64,000 nucleotides of DNA, from NCBI GenBank assembly GCA_002448235.1, contig DIXF01000011.1, positions 62,001 through 126,000 on the forward strand. Direction: 5' to 3'. The translations under genes were made by a program, and so were the position numbers. Shown piece after piece: positions 25,171 through 33,403 of the stretch; position 1 is the first letter of the stretch; each line of letters opens with the position of its first letter. The stretch is from Syntrophaceae bacterium UBA6087 (GTDB taxonomy: Bacteria; Desulfobacterota; Desulfomonilia; UBA1062). Under the pieces are notes generated by a model. It saw only the letters and a program-made list of their open reading frames with translations. It was not told the DNA's origin and made no database searches.

Positions 25171-26060
25171 GAGAGGCTTCCCTCCGGGTGAACTTTTGTT
25201 TTCAGGCCGAGGCCCAGGCGGGCGCCGACAGAGGCATCGCTGCCTTCCATATGCATCTTTTCCACCGATGACTCATCGGGGTAGCCGAGTATGCCGGTGA
25301 TGGATATGGTGTTGTCGTGGAACGTCGCATGTGCCCCTGCCGGGAGGTTGCAGTCCTGGCCGAGCGCGGCAAGGAATGACCGTTCCGCCTCAGCACACAC
25401 CCGCGTAAGGGTGTGATCCAGTTTCTTGAGTATAGTGTCGAGCCAGGCGTCCGAGCACCTGCTCTCGATGGCGATGACTCCCTGGCCGGGAGAAGGGAGC
25501 ATATCTTCGATATCCAGGGCCACTCCTTCTTCAAGTCCGAGCCTTTTTACCCCGGCTGTTGCCAGGATCACCGCATCCATGCCGTTGCCGACCTTCCCGA
25601 GCCGGGTGGGCACGTTGCCGCGTATGTCCACTATCTCCAGGTCCGGCCGCAGGATTCTGAGCTGGCAGCGCCTGCGCATGCTCGAAGTGCCGACCTTTGC
25701 CCCGGAAGGCAAGGTCTTCAGGGTATAATCTTCTTTTGAAAAGAGCATGTCCCGGGGATCTTCCCGTTTCAGGTACGCGCTTACGGAGAGGCCTTCGGGC
25801 AGGACGGCCTGCATATCCTTGAGGCTGTGTACCGCGCAGTCGATCTCTTCACCCATGAGCGCCCGTTCGATTTCCTTGACAAAGACCCCCTTGCCGCCGA
25901 TGGCGTCGAGCGGAGCTTCCGAGAGGATATCTCCGGTTGTCTTTATTACACAGACTTCTGTTCCGACTTCGGGAGCGACGACCGTTAACGCTTCCCGAAC
26001 CATCTCCGTCTGCCGGAGCGCGAGCCTGCTACCCCTTGTGCCTATCCTGATAATTCGCAT
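25167..26060 (-). CDS. hemC: Hydroxymethylbilane synthase
   Basis: A 297-residue porphobilinogen deaminase, normal length. The N-terminus MRIIRIGTRGSRLALRQ, the SLKDMQAVLPEGL loop and the cofactor Cys in QDCNLPAGAHA (dipyrromethane attachment) are all present. It joins four porphobilinogens to hydroxymethylbilane in the cytoplasm. The start overlaps the hemA coding end by 32 bases, an unusually long overlap, and its own end overlaps cobA-hemD by four. Confidence 0.96.
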   Translation of the reverse strand: MRIIRIGTRGSRLALRQTEMVREALTVVAPEVGTEVCVIKTTGDILSEAPLDAIGGKGVFVKEIERALMGEEIDCAVHSLKDMQAVLPEGLSVSAYLKREDPRDMLFSKEDYTLKTLPSGAKVGTSSMRRRCQLRILRPDLEIVDIRGNVPTRLGKVGNGMDAVILATAGVKRLGLEEGVALDIEDMLPSPGQGVIAIESRCSDAWLDTILKKLDHTLTRVCAEAERSFLAALGQDCNLPAGAHATFHDNTISITGILGYPDESSVEKMHMEGSDASVGARLGLGLKTKVHPEGSLS

Positions 26061-27264
26061 CGAGCTGGAAAATCCTCCGTGTATGTTCGATGTTTGCGAG
26101 TGACGGATGCTCTTTGAGGAAGCTCACCACCCGGTGGACAAGCCGTTTCATGGATGTCCGCATTTTTTGTTCCATCACGGCTGCATCCTCGTTCCCAAGG
26201 CCGCTTTGCCGGATCTCGTCATCGATGTACGCATCCATGAGACCGAAAAGATCTCGGATCGTGTCCTGTGCATTGAGCGAATGGGCCCATTTTTCAAAAA
26301 GCTCGACCTCGGCTGCAATGATCGAGAGCGCCTTGTCCGCCTGCTCTTTCCTGTTGGCAAGGTGCCTGTCCACAATGGTTTTAAGCGCATCGATGTCATA
26401 AAGATAGCAATTATAGCATTTCTCCACCGCCGGGTCCACATCTCTCGGGACCGCGATATCGATGATGATGAGCGGGCTGTGGCGCCTTTGTTTCATGACT
26501 TCGTCCATCAGGGTCCTGGTGATGATCGGTACGGGAGAGCCCGTGGAGGTGATCACGATATCGCAGCGGCAAAGCTCCTGCTGCAGCGCTTCGAACGGCC
26601 TGGGTGTTCCTTCCAGCTCCTTGGCGAGGCGGCATGCTGCGCTGTGGGTTCTGTTCATGATGAGCAGGTTCTTTGCGCCCCGCTCTTTGAGGCGCTGTGC
26701 CGCGATGCTTGCCATGTCGCCTGCGCCGATTACCAGGACCGTGCTGTCGAGTATGTCGCCGAAGATATGGCAGGCGAGCTCCACCGCCTCCGATGCCACG
26801 GAGACCGGATACTTGCCGATATCCGTCTCGGTCCGCACCCGCTTGGCAGTACGGAAGGCGCGGTGAAGGGCCTTGTTGAGGAAAATCGAGGTGGTCTTCG
26901 CTTCGAGGGCCTCACGGTACGCCTCCTTGACCTGTCCGAGGATCTGCGTCTCACCGATGACCAGGGAATCGAGTCCGGAAGACACCTTGAAAAGGTGGCC
27001 TAAGGCCTCTTTGCCCCGGATCATTTCGGCTGCATCCATGAGCGCTTCCTTTTCTATGCCGGAAAGCTCGCTCATGCGCCCCAGGATTTCCTCTTCCTCG
27101 ATATCCATCCAATAAAGCTCGGTTCGGTTGCAGGTCGACAGTGCAAAGATCTCTGAACCCCGCTGCATGAGATCGAGGAGGTCACGGGGAAAGATCTGCA
27201 ATTTTTCCCTGATCGAAACCGGCGCATTGCGGTAATTGATGCTGATGCAGTTGATGCGGTTCAT
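26029..27264 (-). CDS. hemA: Glutamyl-tRNA reductase
   Basis: A 411-residue enzyme that reduces glutamyl-tRNA to glutamate-1-semialdehyde, the first committed step of C5-pathway heme synthesis. The catalytic Cys is in FALSTCNRTELYW, the tRNA-binding SGLDSLVIGETQILGQVK motif follows, then the NADPH domain (VLVIGAGDMASIAAQ) and a C-terminal dimer helix. The ATG at 27262-27264 overlaps the HemX/CcsA-like stop by four bases. The longer open frame upstream is not coding. Confidence 0.96.
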   Translation of the reverse strand: MNRINCISINYRNAPVSIREKLQIFPRDLLDLMQRGSEIFALSTCNRTELYWMDIEEEEILGRMSELSGIEKEALMDAAEMIRGKEALGHLFKVSSGLDSLVIGETQILGQVKEAYREALEAKTTSIFLNKALHRAFRTAKRVRTETDIGKYPVSVASEAVELACHIFGDILDSTVLVIGAGDMASIAAQRLKERGAKNLLIMNRTHSAACRLAKELEGTPRPFEALQQELCRCDIVITSTGSPVPIITRTLMDEVMKQRRHSPLIIIDIAVPRDVDPAVEKCYNCYLYDIDALKTIVDRHLANRKEQADKALSIIAAEVELFEKWAHSLNAQDTIRDLFGLMDAYIDDEIRQSGLGNEDAAVMEQKMRTSMKRLVHRVVSFLKEHPSLANIEHTRRIFQLDANYQDRHKG

Positions 27265-28076
27265 GTCGTCAGCCTTACGCCGTGCGCCTCGGGGAACATC
27301 AGGTTCAGGACGATGAACAGGAGGATCATGAGGATGAACCCGGCGATTGTGATCATGGCCGTCCTCCTGCCCGCCCATCCGATGGCGAACCGCTGATGGA
27401 TGCAGAACGCGAAGGCGAGCCACGTTGCAGCGCCGGCAGATGCCTTCGTGGCCAGATGATTGAACTCGAAGCCCAGGCTCGATGCCCAGAGCCCACCGAA
27501 GATCATCCCGGCGGTTATCGCAACGAATCCGAGGCTCAAGCACACGGTGAGGATCTTATCCAGCATTCTTAAGGGCGGCAAGCTCGATACCGCCGTATGG
27601 ATCTTTCCCCTTCGGATGATGGAATCATGGATGAGGTAGATTGCCGACACGACAAACGCGACGGCAAACAATGCCTCTCCGCTGATGACGGTCAGAGTGT
27701 GCAGGGGGTACCATATCCGGGAAAAAGCATGGGAGACTCCTCGTCCGGTCTGGAGGGAAGGGGCGATCACGCTTAAGAAGAAGCTTGCGACAGGGAGGAA
27801 GAAGGCCCCCATGACAGCGGTTGACCGCTTATACACAAAAAAGGCAAAGACCAGCGACGACAGGAAGATCATCATGTTCGCCGCCTGAGCAGGGGAGAGG
27901 ACGGGAAGGCTTCCCGCCTGCCCCGCCAGGATGACGAGCAGGAAGAAGTGCAGCGTAACGCTGACGCCGAACAGGATGCGCGACACGGTCATCACGACCG
28001 GCTTTCTCCAGAAGAGATACCCGATGAATCCGATGCTCGAAAGCACGTAGGCCAGAACCACGGCGGATACGATCAT
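27261..28076 (-). CDS. HemX/CcsA-like cytochrome c assembly membrane protein
   Basis: A 271-residue protein with about eight membrane helices. It has conserved His in TLHFFLL, WYPLHTLTVISGEALFAVAF and FEFNHLATKASAGAATW, in the arrangement of the CcsA/CcmC/HemX superfamily that handles heme in the membrane. The tryptophan-rich WWD heme-binding motif of CcsA and CcmC is not visible; the nearest stretch reads GGLWASSLGFEFN. It therefore fits HemX better, a protein that sits next to hemA in many bacteria and affects HemA level or activity. It overlaps hemA and the precorrin-2 dehydrogenase gene by four bases on each side. Confidence 0.82.
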   Translation of the reverse strand: MIVSAVVLAYVLSSIGFIGYLFWRKPVVMTVSRILFGVSVTLHFFLLVILAGQAGSLPVLSPAQAANMMIFLSSLVFAFFVYKRSTAVMGAFFLPVASFFLSVIAPSLQTGRGVSHAFSRIWYPLHTLTVISGEALFAVAFVVSAIYLIHDSIIRRGKIHTAVSSLPPLRMLDKILTVCLSLGFVAITAGMIFGGLWASSLGFEFNHLATKASAGAATWLAFAFCIHQRFAIGWAGRRTAMITIAGFILMILLFIVLNLMFPEAHGVRLTT

Positions 28077-28738
28077 GGGATGAGCTCCGAAAGGTCTATG
28101 TGTACCCCGAGGGCATCGTAGAGGATCTCCTCGGCGTAGCTCCTGTCCTGCTCACGGATTGCATCGATGAGCTCGGAATTGATCAGGACATCGAATATCA
28201 TTTTGTGCCGTTCAAAACCGCCCTCTCCCGAGATCACCAGCGGTCTGATCTTGCCCATGACGAGCGCCAGGGTCGCGTACTCCGGTCCCAGGAACTTGTC
28301 GAGCTCGAACCTCAATTTTTTGGAAAGGGTAGGAGAGACCCCGCCGGTAGAGACTGCGATCTTGATGGGGCCTTTCTCGATGACCGAAGGGACGATGAAG
28401 CTGCACAGCTCGGGTTGGTCCACGACATTGCAGAAGATGTTCCGTGAAAGGGCGTCCCGGCTCACCGCGATGTTCGTTGCCTCGTCGTCGGTAGCCGCGA
28501 TAACGAGAGATGCTCCCTCAAGGTCTTCCGGTATATAGTTTCTCTGCAGTATCTCGACATCGCCGTACCGGGAGATATCATCGATAACCTCAGGTGAGAC
28601 CACCTTGATACGGGCGCCGGTCTTGCGCAGCCCTTCCACCTTTCTGCAGGCGACTGCGCCTCCTCCGATTACCGCAACGGTCCTGTCCCGCAAGTCGATG
28701 AAGAGGGGATAGTAGAAATTGCTTTGAGAAGAGTTCAT
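28073..28738 (-). CDS. Precorrin-2 dehydrogenase / sirohydrochlorin ferrochelatase (CysG N-terminal type)
   Basis: A 221-residue protein matching the NAD-dependent half of CysG (Met8p/SirC). It has VAVIGGGAVACRKVEGLRK for NAD binding, LVIAATDDEATN, FCNVVDQPELCSFIVPSV, and AVSTGGVSPTLSKKLR with the conserved Ser. It oxidises precorrin-2 to sirohydrochlorin and may insert iron. With cobA-hemD it takes uroporphyrinogen III to siroheme, the substrate route for AhbC. The start may be ATG 28738 or an upstream ATG at 28765 that would overlap the hydrolase gene by 14 bases. Confidence 0.9.
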   Translation of the reverse strand: MNSSQSNFYYPLFIDLRDRTVAVIGGGAVACRKVEGLRKTGARIKVVSPEVIDDISRYGDVEILQRNYIPEDLEGASLVIAATDDEATNIAVSRDALSRNIFCNVVDQPELCSFIVPSVIEKGPIKIAVSTGGVSPTLSKKLRFELDKFLGPEYATLALVMGKIRPLVISGEGGFERHKMIFDVLINSELIDAIREQDRSYAEEILYDALGVHIDLSELIP

Positions 28739-28751
28739 AGGGAGCCCCGAT

Positions 28752-29516
28752 CTAGTATCCTGCATCTTTTTTCAGCCAGTCCTTGATAATCCCGACTGTC
28801 CTCGGATCCTTTCTCAATTGATGGGCAGCGCCCTCGACAATGGTGATTTTTTTCGGGTGGCACGCAGCGGCGAAGAGCTTTTGTGCGTGCTCCGGCGGGA
28901 CCGTTTCGTCCTTGTCACCATGGACGATGCCGACCGGCCGGGGCGAGACGAAGGGCAGCGACCTGGCCGGTTCTAGCGCAAGGAAATCCTTATACCAGGA
29001 CGTGAGATCGGGGGGGAAATGCTCGTCCCTGATAACCCCGATCTTCCTGAAGTGATCTCTCAAGAGCCCGGGATCATCGGGGAGGATCTCGCGGAAGTTG
29101 TCAGGGGTAGCCATGAGCAGCAGGCTCCTGATAGATTTTTTCCGGGATGCGAACTCGGCGGCTATGGCCCCTCCTGCGGAAAAGGCCACGCAGTGGACAG
29201 TGGAGGGATCAAGGCCCGGGATGTCGTTGATTGTATCGGCAACGGCTTCGAGATCGTCATACCAGCCGCGCATGTCGATGTTTCCTTCGGAGAGCCCGCA
29301 TCCGCGGAAATTGAAGGTGATAGAGCAGTACCCTTCCCGGCCAAGCTCTTCCACCATGTCCAGATACCCCCTGTCGCCCGGGTCGGGGCTCCCGCCCGGG
29401 ATGCCGTGACAGAACAGGACAACAGGGCGGAGACCCCGGAAAGAATCCTCAGGGCAGTACAGCCATGCCCTGATTCTTGTTTGTTGAAGCGTTAGCAGAA
29501 ACTCTCTGGATTTCAT
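28752..29516 (-). CDS. Alpha/beta-hydrolase within the tetrapyrrole operon
   Basis: A 254-residue cytoplasmic hydrolase. The oxyanion segment is VVLFCHGIPGG, the nucleophile elbow AFSAGG, the acid site HGDKDETVP, and the His GAAHQLRKD, so the triad is complete. Its substrate is unknown; esterase or peptidase activity is possible. The ATG at 29516 is chosen because it leaves the shorter overlap (68 bases) with the gene before it and the fold begins soon after. A longer start at 29573 would overlap by 125 bases. It lies between the TPR-HTH gene and the tetrapyrrole genes, with no obvious pathway role. Confidence 0.75.
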   Translation of the reverse strand: MKSREFLLTLQQTRIRAWLYCPEDSFRGLRPVVLFCHGIPGGSPDPGDRGYLDMVEELGREGYCSITFNFRGCGLSEGNIDMRGWYDDLEAVADTINDIPGLDPSTVHCVAFSAGGAIAAEFASRKKSIRSLLLMATPDNFREILPDDPGLLRDHFRKIGVIRDEHFPPDLTSWYKDFLALEPARSLPFVSPRPVGIVHGDKDETVPPEHAQKLFAAACHPKKITIVEGAAHQLRKDPRTVGIIKDWLKKDAGY

Positions 29517-30588
29517 CTTCAAGCAAGTAGTATCTCCTGTATACGAAAGCCCATGATTTGAGCTCGTGTTCATCGAGGATCATTTCATCGCTCTCGGGAA
29601 AGGTCCGTGCGGGAACTCGGTTGCTCGATGCAAGCAGTCGTATGGTCTGCTCCGGTATCTGGAGGAGCAGCGCTGCCTTCTCGATAGAGGTCTTCTTGTG
29701 CTTTGTGTACCCGACCTTTTTGAAAACGAACGTCTGCAGGATGTTCTTCTGCGTCTCTTCCCTGTTCAGGGAAAAGGCGCGGTCAAGGGTATCGGTGTAT
29801 TCCAGATCCATCTGATACCTGATGTTTGCCAGCTCCACCAGTGCCCGGACATCATCGGGATATTCCTTGAGCATCATTTCGAGAAAGCGCTGGGCTTCCT
29901 CCATGTTGTTCAGGAAAAAGTTGATTTCCGCAAGGTAGAGGTAGGTATCCTTCTCCCTGTCGCCCGAGTCAAGTGCCTTGGTGAACATCTCGAGGGCGAG
30001 GTCAAGGTGACCGAGCTCCCGGTGGCAGATGCCGATGAGCTTGTAGATGAGCGGAGACGTGGAGCACAGGATATTCGCCTTTTCCAGGTCGTCGGCCGCG
30101 ATGGTGTAGTATCCCTGCTCCATCTTTTCCCTTGCCCGGTTCATGAAGGTCTTGAAGCGCTCCTCGAACCCCATGGACGAGAGGCTTTTGTCCGTTTCCT
30201 TGAAATGGAACCCGGAAGAGCACAGATCGATATACTCACGGTTCTCGTTGAGAGGCTCGGGCGACTGGAGCACCTCGATCACCCGCTGGCAGAGGTTTTT
30301 GATGGGGAGCATGCTGTTGATCTTGTTCGCAACATTGAACCCGACCGCACACACCTCACAGCTTTCCATCTCGGAGAGGTGCCGCGCCTCGTTCATGAGC
30401 TCCTTGAAGAACTGGTTGGTCATCTCTTTCGAGTTGAATATGGGCAGTACCATGGCGGACTTGTACTGCCCTGCAGGGCAGCTGTACTCGTAGCTGAGCC
30501 AGAGCTCTCCGTACTCTCCGTCTATACGCTCCACCTCGACGGAGATCAGCTCGATGAGCCCTCTGGGTTGTTCTAATTTACCACGCAT
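29449..30588 (-). CDS. TPR protein with C-terminal helix-turn-helix
   Basis: A 379-residue protein, first gene of the tetrapyrrole operon. The N-terminal 110 residues have a Cys-rich segment (MESCEVCAVGFN, then NLCQ) of unknown fold. Residues about 150-270 are TPR-like (LIYKLIGICHRELGHLDLAL; YLYLAEINFFLNNMEEAQ). The C-terminus has SIEKAALLLQIPEQTIRLLA and a following wing (DEMILDEHELKSW) that look like an excisionase/MerR-type helix-turn-helix. The mixture suggests a scaffolded regulator. Given its position, it may control or sense heme synthesis, but that is inference only. Confidence 0.7.
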   Translation of the reverse strand: MRGKLEQPRGLIELISVEVERIDGEYGELWLSYEYSCPAGQYKSAMVLPIFNSKEMTNQFFKELMNEARHLSEMESCEVCAVGFNVANKINSMLPIKNLCQRVIEVLQSPEPLNENREYIDLCSSGFHFKETDKSLSSMGFEERFKTFMNRAREKMEQGYYTIAADDLEKANILCSTSPLIYKLIGICHRELGHLDLALEMFTKALDSGDREKDTYLYLAEINFFLNNMEEAQRFLEMMLKEYPDDVRALVELANIRYQMDLEYTDTLDRAFSLNREETQKNILQTFVFKKVGYTKHKKTSIEKAALLLQIPEQTIRLLASSNRVPARTFPESDEMILDEHELKSWAFVYRRYYLLEDEIQRVSANASTNKNQGMAVLP

Positions 30589-30702
30589 AGTAACGATCTA
30601 TTCTGTGGGCAGGGAAATGTCAACAGAAGGAAGTATCCGCACTCCAATTACGTCTGGAAACGGGTGTTGAATTGTGATAGCTGGAGCTTTAGAGGTGAGA
30701 GA

Positions 30703-31401
30703 ATGAAGAATGCATTCGTTTCAGTCGGGGGATTGATTCTTCTTTTGCTTCTCTTATGCCCCCAGGTTTCTTACTGCGCACCCAAGGCGTTCATCCCAGA
30801 TAGAGCCTACGATGCGGGTGAGGTCCCCCAGGGGAAAGAGATATCCCATGTGTTCCGCCTGAAGAATACCGGCGACGAGCCCCTTACTTTCAAGGTGAGG
30901 CCCTGTTGAGGCGTCGATGTATCTGCCCCGGGCGGGCAGACGGTTGCTCCGGGCGAAGAAAGGCACATCATCGTGAAGATGTCCACGTATTCGTACACGT
31001 CGAACCTCTTCAAGGAGATAAAGGTCGAGACGAACGATCCGAAGGCGGACCTGATCGTCCTCACCATGAAGGCCGGGGTTTTCGAGACGCTCAAAGTGTC
31101 TCCCCGGCTGGTGAACTTCGGCACGGTCCTTCAGGGCAAGACGGAAACCCGCGAGGTAACCGTTCAGAACGTGAGCAAGAAACCCCTGAAGATAACGAAG
31201 GTCGAGGCAACGCCGTCGGAATTGCTCACTGTGGCCCCTGATCCGTTCACCCTGAAGCCCGGGCAGTCCGTAAAATTGGGCATACAGCTCACTCCGGGGG
31301 CATCTGACGGGTATATCGGCGGGAATGTGAGCTTGGAGACCGATCTTTCCTATCTCCCAAGGAAGACCATTCATGTTCGCGCAGCAATAAAGGCGCAGTA
31401 A
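30703..31401 (+). CDS. Exported DUF1573 protein, candidate selenoprotein (in-frame TGA at 30907-30909)
   Basis: One continuous 232-residue frame if the TGA at codon 69 is read as selenocysteine. The start ATG at 30703 follows AGGTGAGAGA. A signal peptide (LILLLLLLCPQVSYC) precedes a first DUF1573 domain, and a second Ig-like domain follows (VSPRLVNFGTVLQGKTETRE). DUF1573 proteins carry a conserved Cys-Gly-Cys in the pattern V-x-x-S-C-G-C...APGE. Here the same place reads VRPC-U-GVDV...VAPGE, so the TGA falls exactly on the first conserved Cys and the spacing to APGE is unchanged. A SECIS-like stem-loop begins 12 bases after the TGA. The alternative is a nonsense mutation or a sequencing error; the intact second part argues against decay. 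Confidence 0.75.
30910..30940 (+). promoter_or_regulatory. Candidate bacterial SECIS element
   Basis: Directly downstream of the TGA, TCTGCCC (30922-30928) pairs with GGGCAGA (30934-30940) around the five-base loop CGGGC. The loop begins 19 bases after the TGA and has G at its second position. This agrees with the known bacterial rule (loop 16-37 bases from UGA, a G among the first two loop bases, short stem). A further three pairs may form below an internal loop. Confidence 0.6.
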
Positions 31402-31447
31402 GAGAATACCATTATGAGAACGAGCCGCTTTTCTGTAGTGTCAGAGC

Positions 31448-32977
31448 ATGAAGAAAAGCGCGCTTAAAAATATCGCCACTGTCGGAGGGCTCACCGGGAT
31501 CAGTCGTATTCTCGGTTTTGTCCGTGATATGGTCATGGCCTGGATCTTGGGCGCAGGCATCGTGGCGGATGCGTTTATCGTCGCCTTCAGGATTCCGAAC
31601 CTCCTGCGCAGATTCATGGCGGAAGGCGCGATCAGCGTTGCCTTTATCCCGGTCTTTACGGAATCAAAAGAAAAAGACGGGCTGGAAAAGGCCTTTGCGC
31701 TTACCCGGGACGTTTTCACCTTTATGACCATTGCCCTTGCCGTAGTGGTCGTTATCGGCGAGATCATCTCGCCTGCCCTCGTAGGCGCCATGGCCCCGGG
31801 TTTCCTGAAAGACAGGGAAGCCTTCGATATCGCTGTTCATCTCAACCGCATCATGTTTCCCTTTATCCTGCTGATCGGGATATCGGCTCTTCTCATGGGT
31901 GTTTTAAATTCCCTCGGACATTTCTCCGCTCCCGCAGGCGCCCCCATCATCCTCAACATCTTCATGATCGGCGTGCCGGTAGTTTTCTACACACTGTTTC
32001 CCGGAGTCATAAAACCTGAGGATGCCTTTGCCTGGGGGGTAATTCTGGGAGGCATCGGCCAGATTCTTCTCCAGATGATACCCATCAGAAGGTTGAAGGT
32101 CCCCTTAGGGTTTACTGCCGGTTTCTACCATGCCCGGCTGAAGCAGGTCCTGAAGCTTATGGGCGTCGCTGCGGTGGGAGCCTCGGTCTACCAGCTCAAT
32201 GTTTTCATCGGCACCCTGCTTGCCTCGCTTCTCACGACGGGAAGCGTGTCGTACCTCTACTACTCGGGCCGCATCCTGGAGCTTCCTCTCGGACTCTTCG
32301 CCTTTTCCGTGAGCAATGTGATGCTCCCCGCCCTGAGTACCGCATATGCCCGCTCGGACAATACGATGATGTCAAAGCTCACCGGGGATTCTCTCATCGC
32401 GGTGCTTATTTTTACCGTGCCGGCCACCATAGGCATGCTGGTTCTTGCCGAGCCGATCTTCGCGGTCCTCTTCATGCGCGGGGCTTTCGGTATGGATGAC
32501 GTGCTGGCGACAGCCTTTGCTCTCCAGATGTATGCAGTCGGCTTATGTGCGATAGGCTGTTCCAGGATTCTTACGCAGACCCTGTATGCCATGCAGCAGC
32601 CGAAAGTCGTAGTCAGGGTGGCCTGGATCAGCCTCGTGATCAACGTCTTTTGCAGCATAGCATTCATGTATGTCATGGGCCATGCGGGAATCGCTCTGGC
32701 AAGCAGCATATCAGTGACGGTCCAGATGATTATCCTGTACCGGGCCCTTTCCCGGCAGGGTATTACTCTTAAACGCGAGATCTGGGCAAAAATAGGGAAA
32801 ATGATCGGGGCTTCCCTTATTATGGGCGTCGGCCTCCTGTGGTCCCTTCGGATGGAGTTCTGGGTGAATGGATTGTCGGTGGAGAGTTTTTCCCTGCTCT
32901 TTGCATCGATCTTTGCCGGAGGCGCAGTCTATTTTGCCGTACTCAGAATCTTCAAGATGAGTTTTTCTTTCCGGTGA
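31448..32977 (+). CDS. murJ: Lipid II flippase MurJ (MviN)
   Basis: A 509-residue polytopic protein with about 14 membrane helices. The N-terminus SRILGFVRDMVMAWILGAG and the PNLLRRFMAEGAISVAFIPVF segment are diagnostic of MurJ. It moves lipid II across the inner membrane for peptidoglycan assembly. It lies 46 bases after the DUF1573 gene with no terminator between, so the two may be co-transcribed. A weak ribosome site (CAGAG) precedes the ATG. Confidence 0.95.
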   Translation: MKKSALKNIATVGGLTGISRILGFVRDMVMAWILGAGIVADAFIVAFRIPNLLRRFMAEGAISVAFIPVFTESKEKDGLEKAFALTRDVFTFMTIALAVVVVIGEIISPALVGAMAPGFLKDREAFDIAVHLNRIMFPFILLIGISALLMGVLNSLGHFSAPAGAPIILNIFMIGVPVVFYTLFPGVIKPEDAFAWGVILGGIGQILLQMIPIRRLKVPLGFTAGFYHARLKQVLKLMGVAAVGASVYQLNVFIGTLLASLLTTGSVSYLYYSGRILELPLGLFAFSVSNVMLPALSTAYARSDNTMMSKLTGDSLIAVLIFTVPATIGMLVLAEPIFAVLFMRGAFGMDDVLATAFALQMYAVGLCAIGCSRILTQTLYAMQQPKVVVRVAWISLVINVFCSIAFMYVMGHAGIALASSISVTVQMIILYRALSRQGITLKREIWAKIGKMIGASLIMGVGLLWSLRMEFWVNGLSVESFSLLFASIFAGGAVYFAVLRIFKMSFSFR

Positions 32978-33223
32978 CTTCAAACCGGATTCCGGTATGA
33001 AACGAAGCGTGATACAGGCATTGCATTTCTTTGAGATTACCTGGGAAATAGTATGTAATTTCTTTCTTATAAAGAGTAACAAAAGTTCTTTCTTCCCGAA
33101 AAACATCTCCGAGAATACGCAGGATATGATTTTATAAGTCCATGTAATAGTGTTTTATTTCATAGGCAATACTCTATGGCACTATGTTTGCAGATTTGGG
33201 TACGAGACTACAGGGTGAGGATA
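32978..33223. other. AT-rich intergenic region
   Basis: About 246 bases after murJ with much lower GC content than the surrounding genes. It holds several AT-rich patches that could be -10 boxes, but no full promoter at good spacing was found and no terminator with a clear stem is visible. It leads to a short ORF at 33224 and the GAF-domain gene. Confidence 0.35.
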
Positions 33224-33352
33224 ATGATGAGGCTTACTCGTAGAGAAATTCTTGAACAGCTTGAACGGCTTGGTATTCGAGGGCTCTCCGGTCTGAAGAG
33301 GGCATGCAGGGATTACGAAGCCTATTGGAATGGTATGCAATGTAAGGGGTGA
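33224..33352 (+). CDS. Small 42-residue ORF, unknown
   Basis: ATGATG at 33224 follows GTGAGGAT at good spacing. The product starts MMRLTRREILEQLERLGIRG and ends after EAYWNGMQCKG. It is charged and helical, with no signal or membrane segment. An in-frame ATG at 33176 would add 16 residues but has no ribosome site. It ends 51 bases before the GAF/GGDEF/HD-GYP gene. I do not recognise the family; the clean ribosome site is the main support. Confidence 0.45.
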   Translation: MMRLTRREILEQLERLGIRGLSGLKRACRDYEAYWNGMQCKG

Positions 33353-33403
33353 AAAGACCTCATCTGTTGATGATTCTACTACGGAGGTGCTTTTAAAAGC
33401 ATC

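Noticed and set aside
30907..30909. Reading the DUF1573 gene as a pseudogene with a nonsense mutation
   Set aside because: The frame stays open and family-like on both sides, the stop is TGA at a conserved Cys, and a SECIS-like hairpin follows. A plain mutation remains possible but fits less well.
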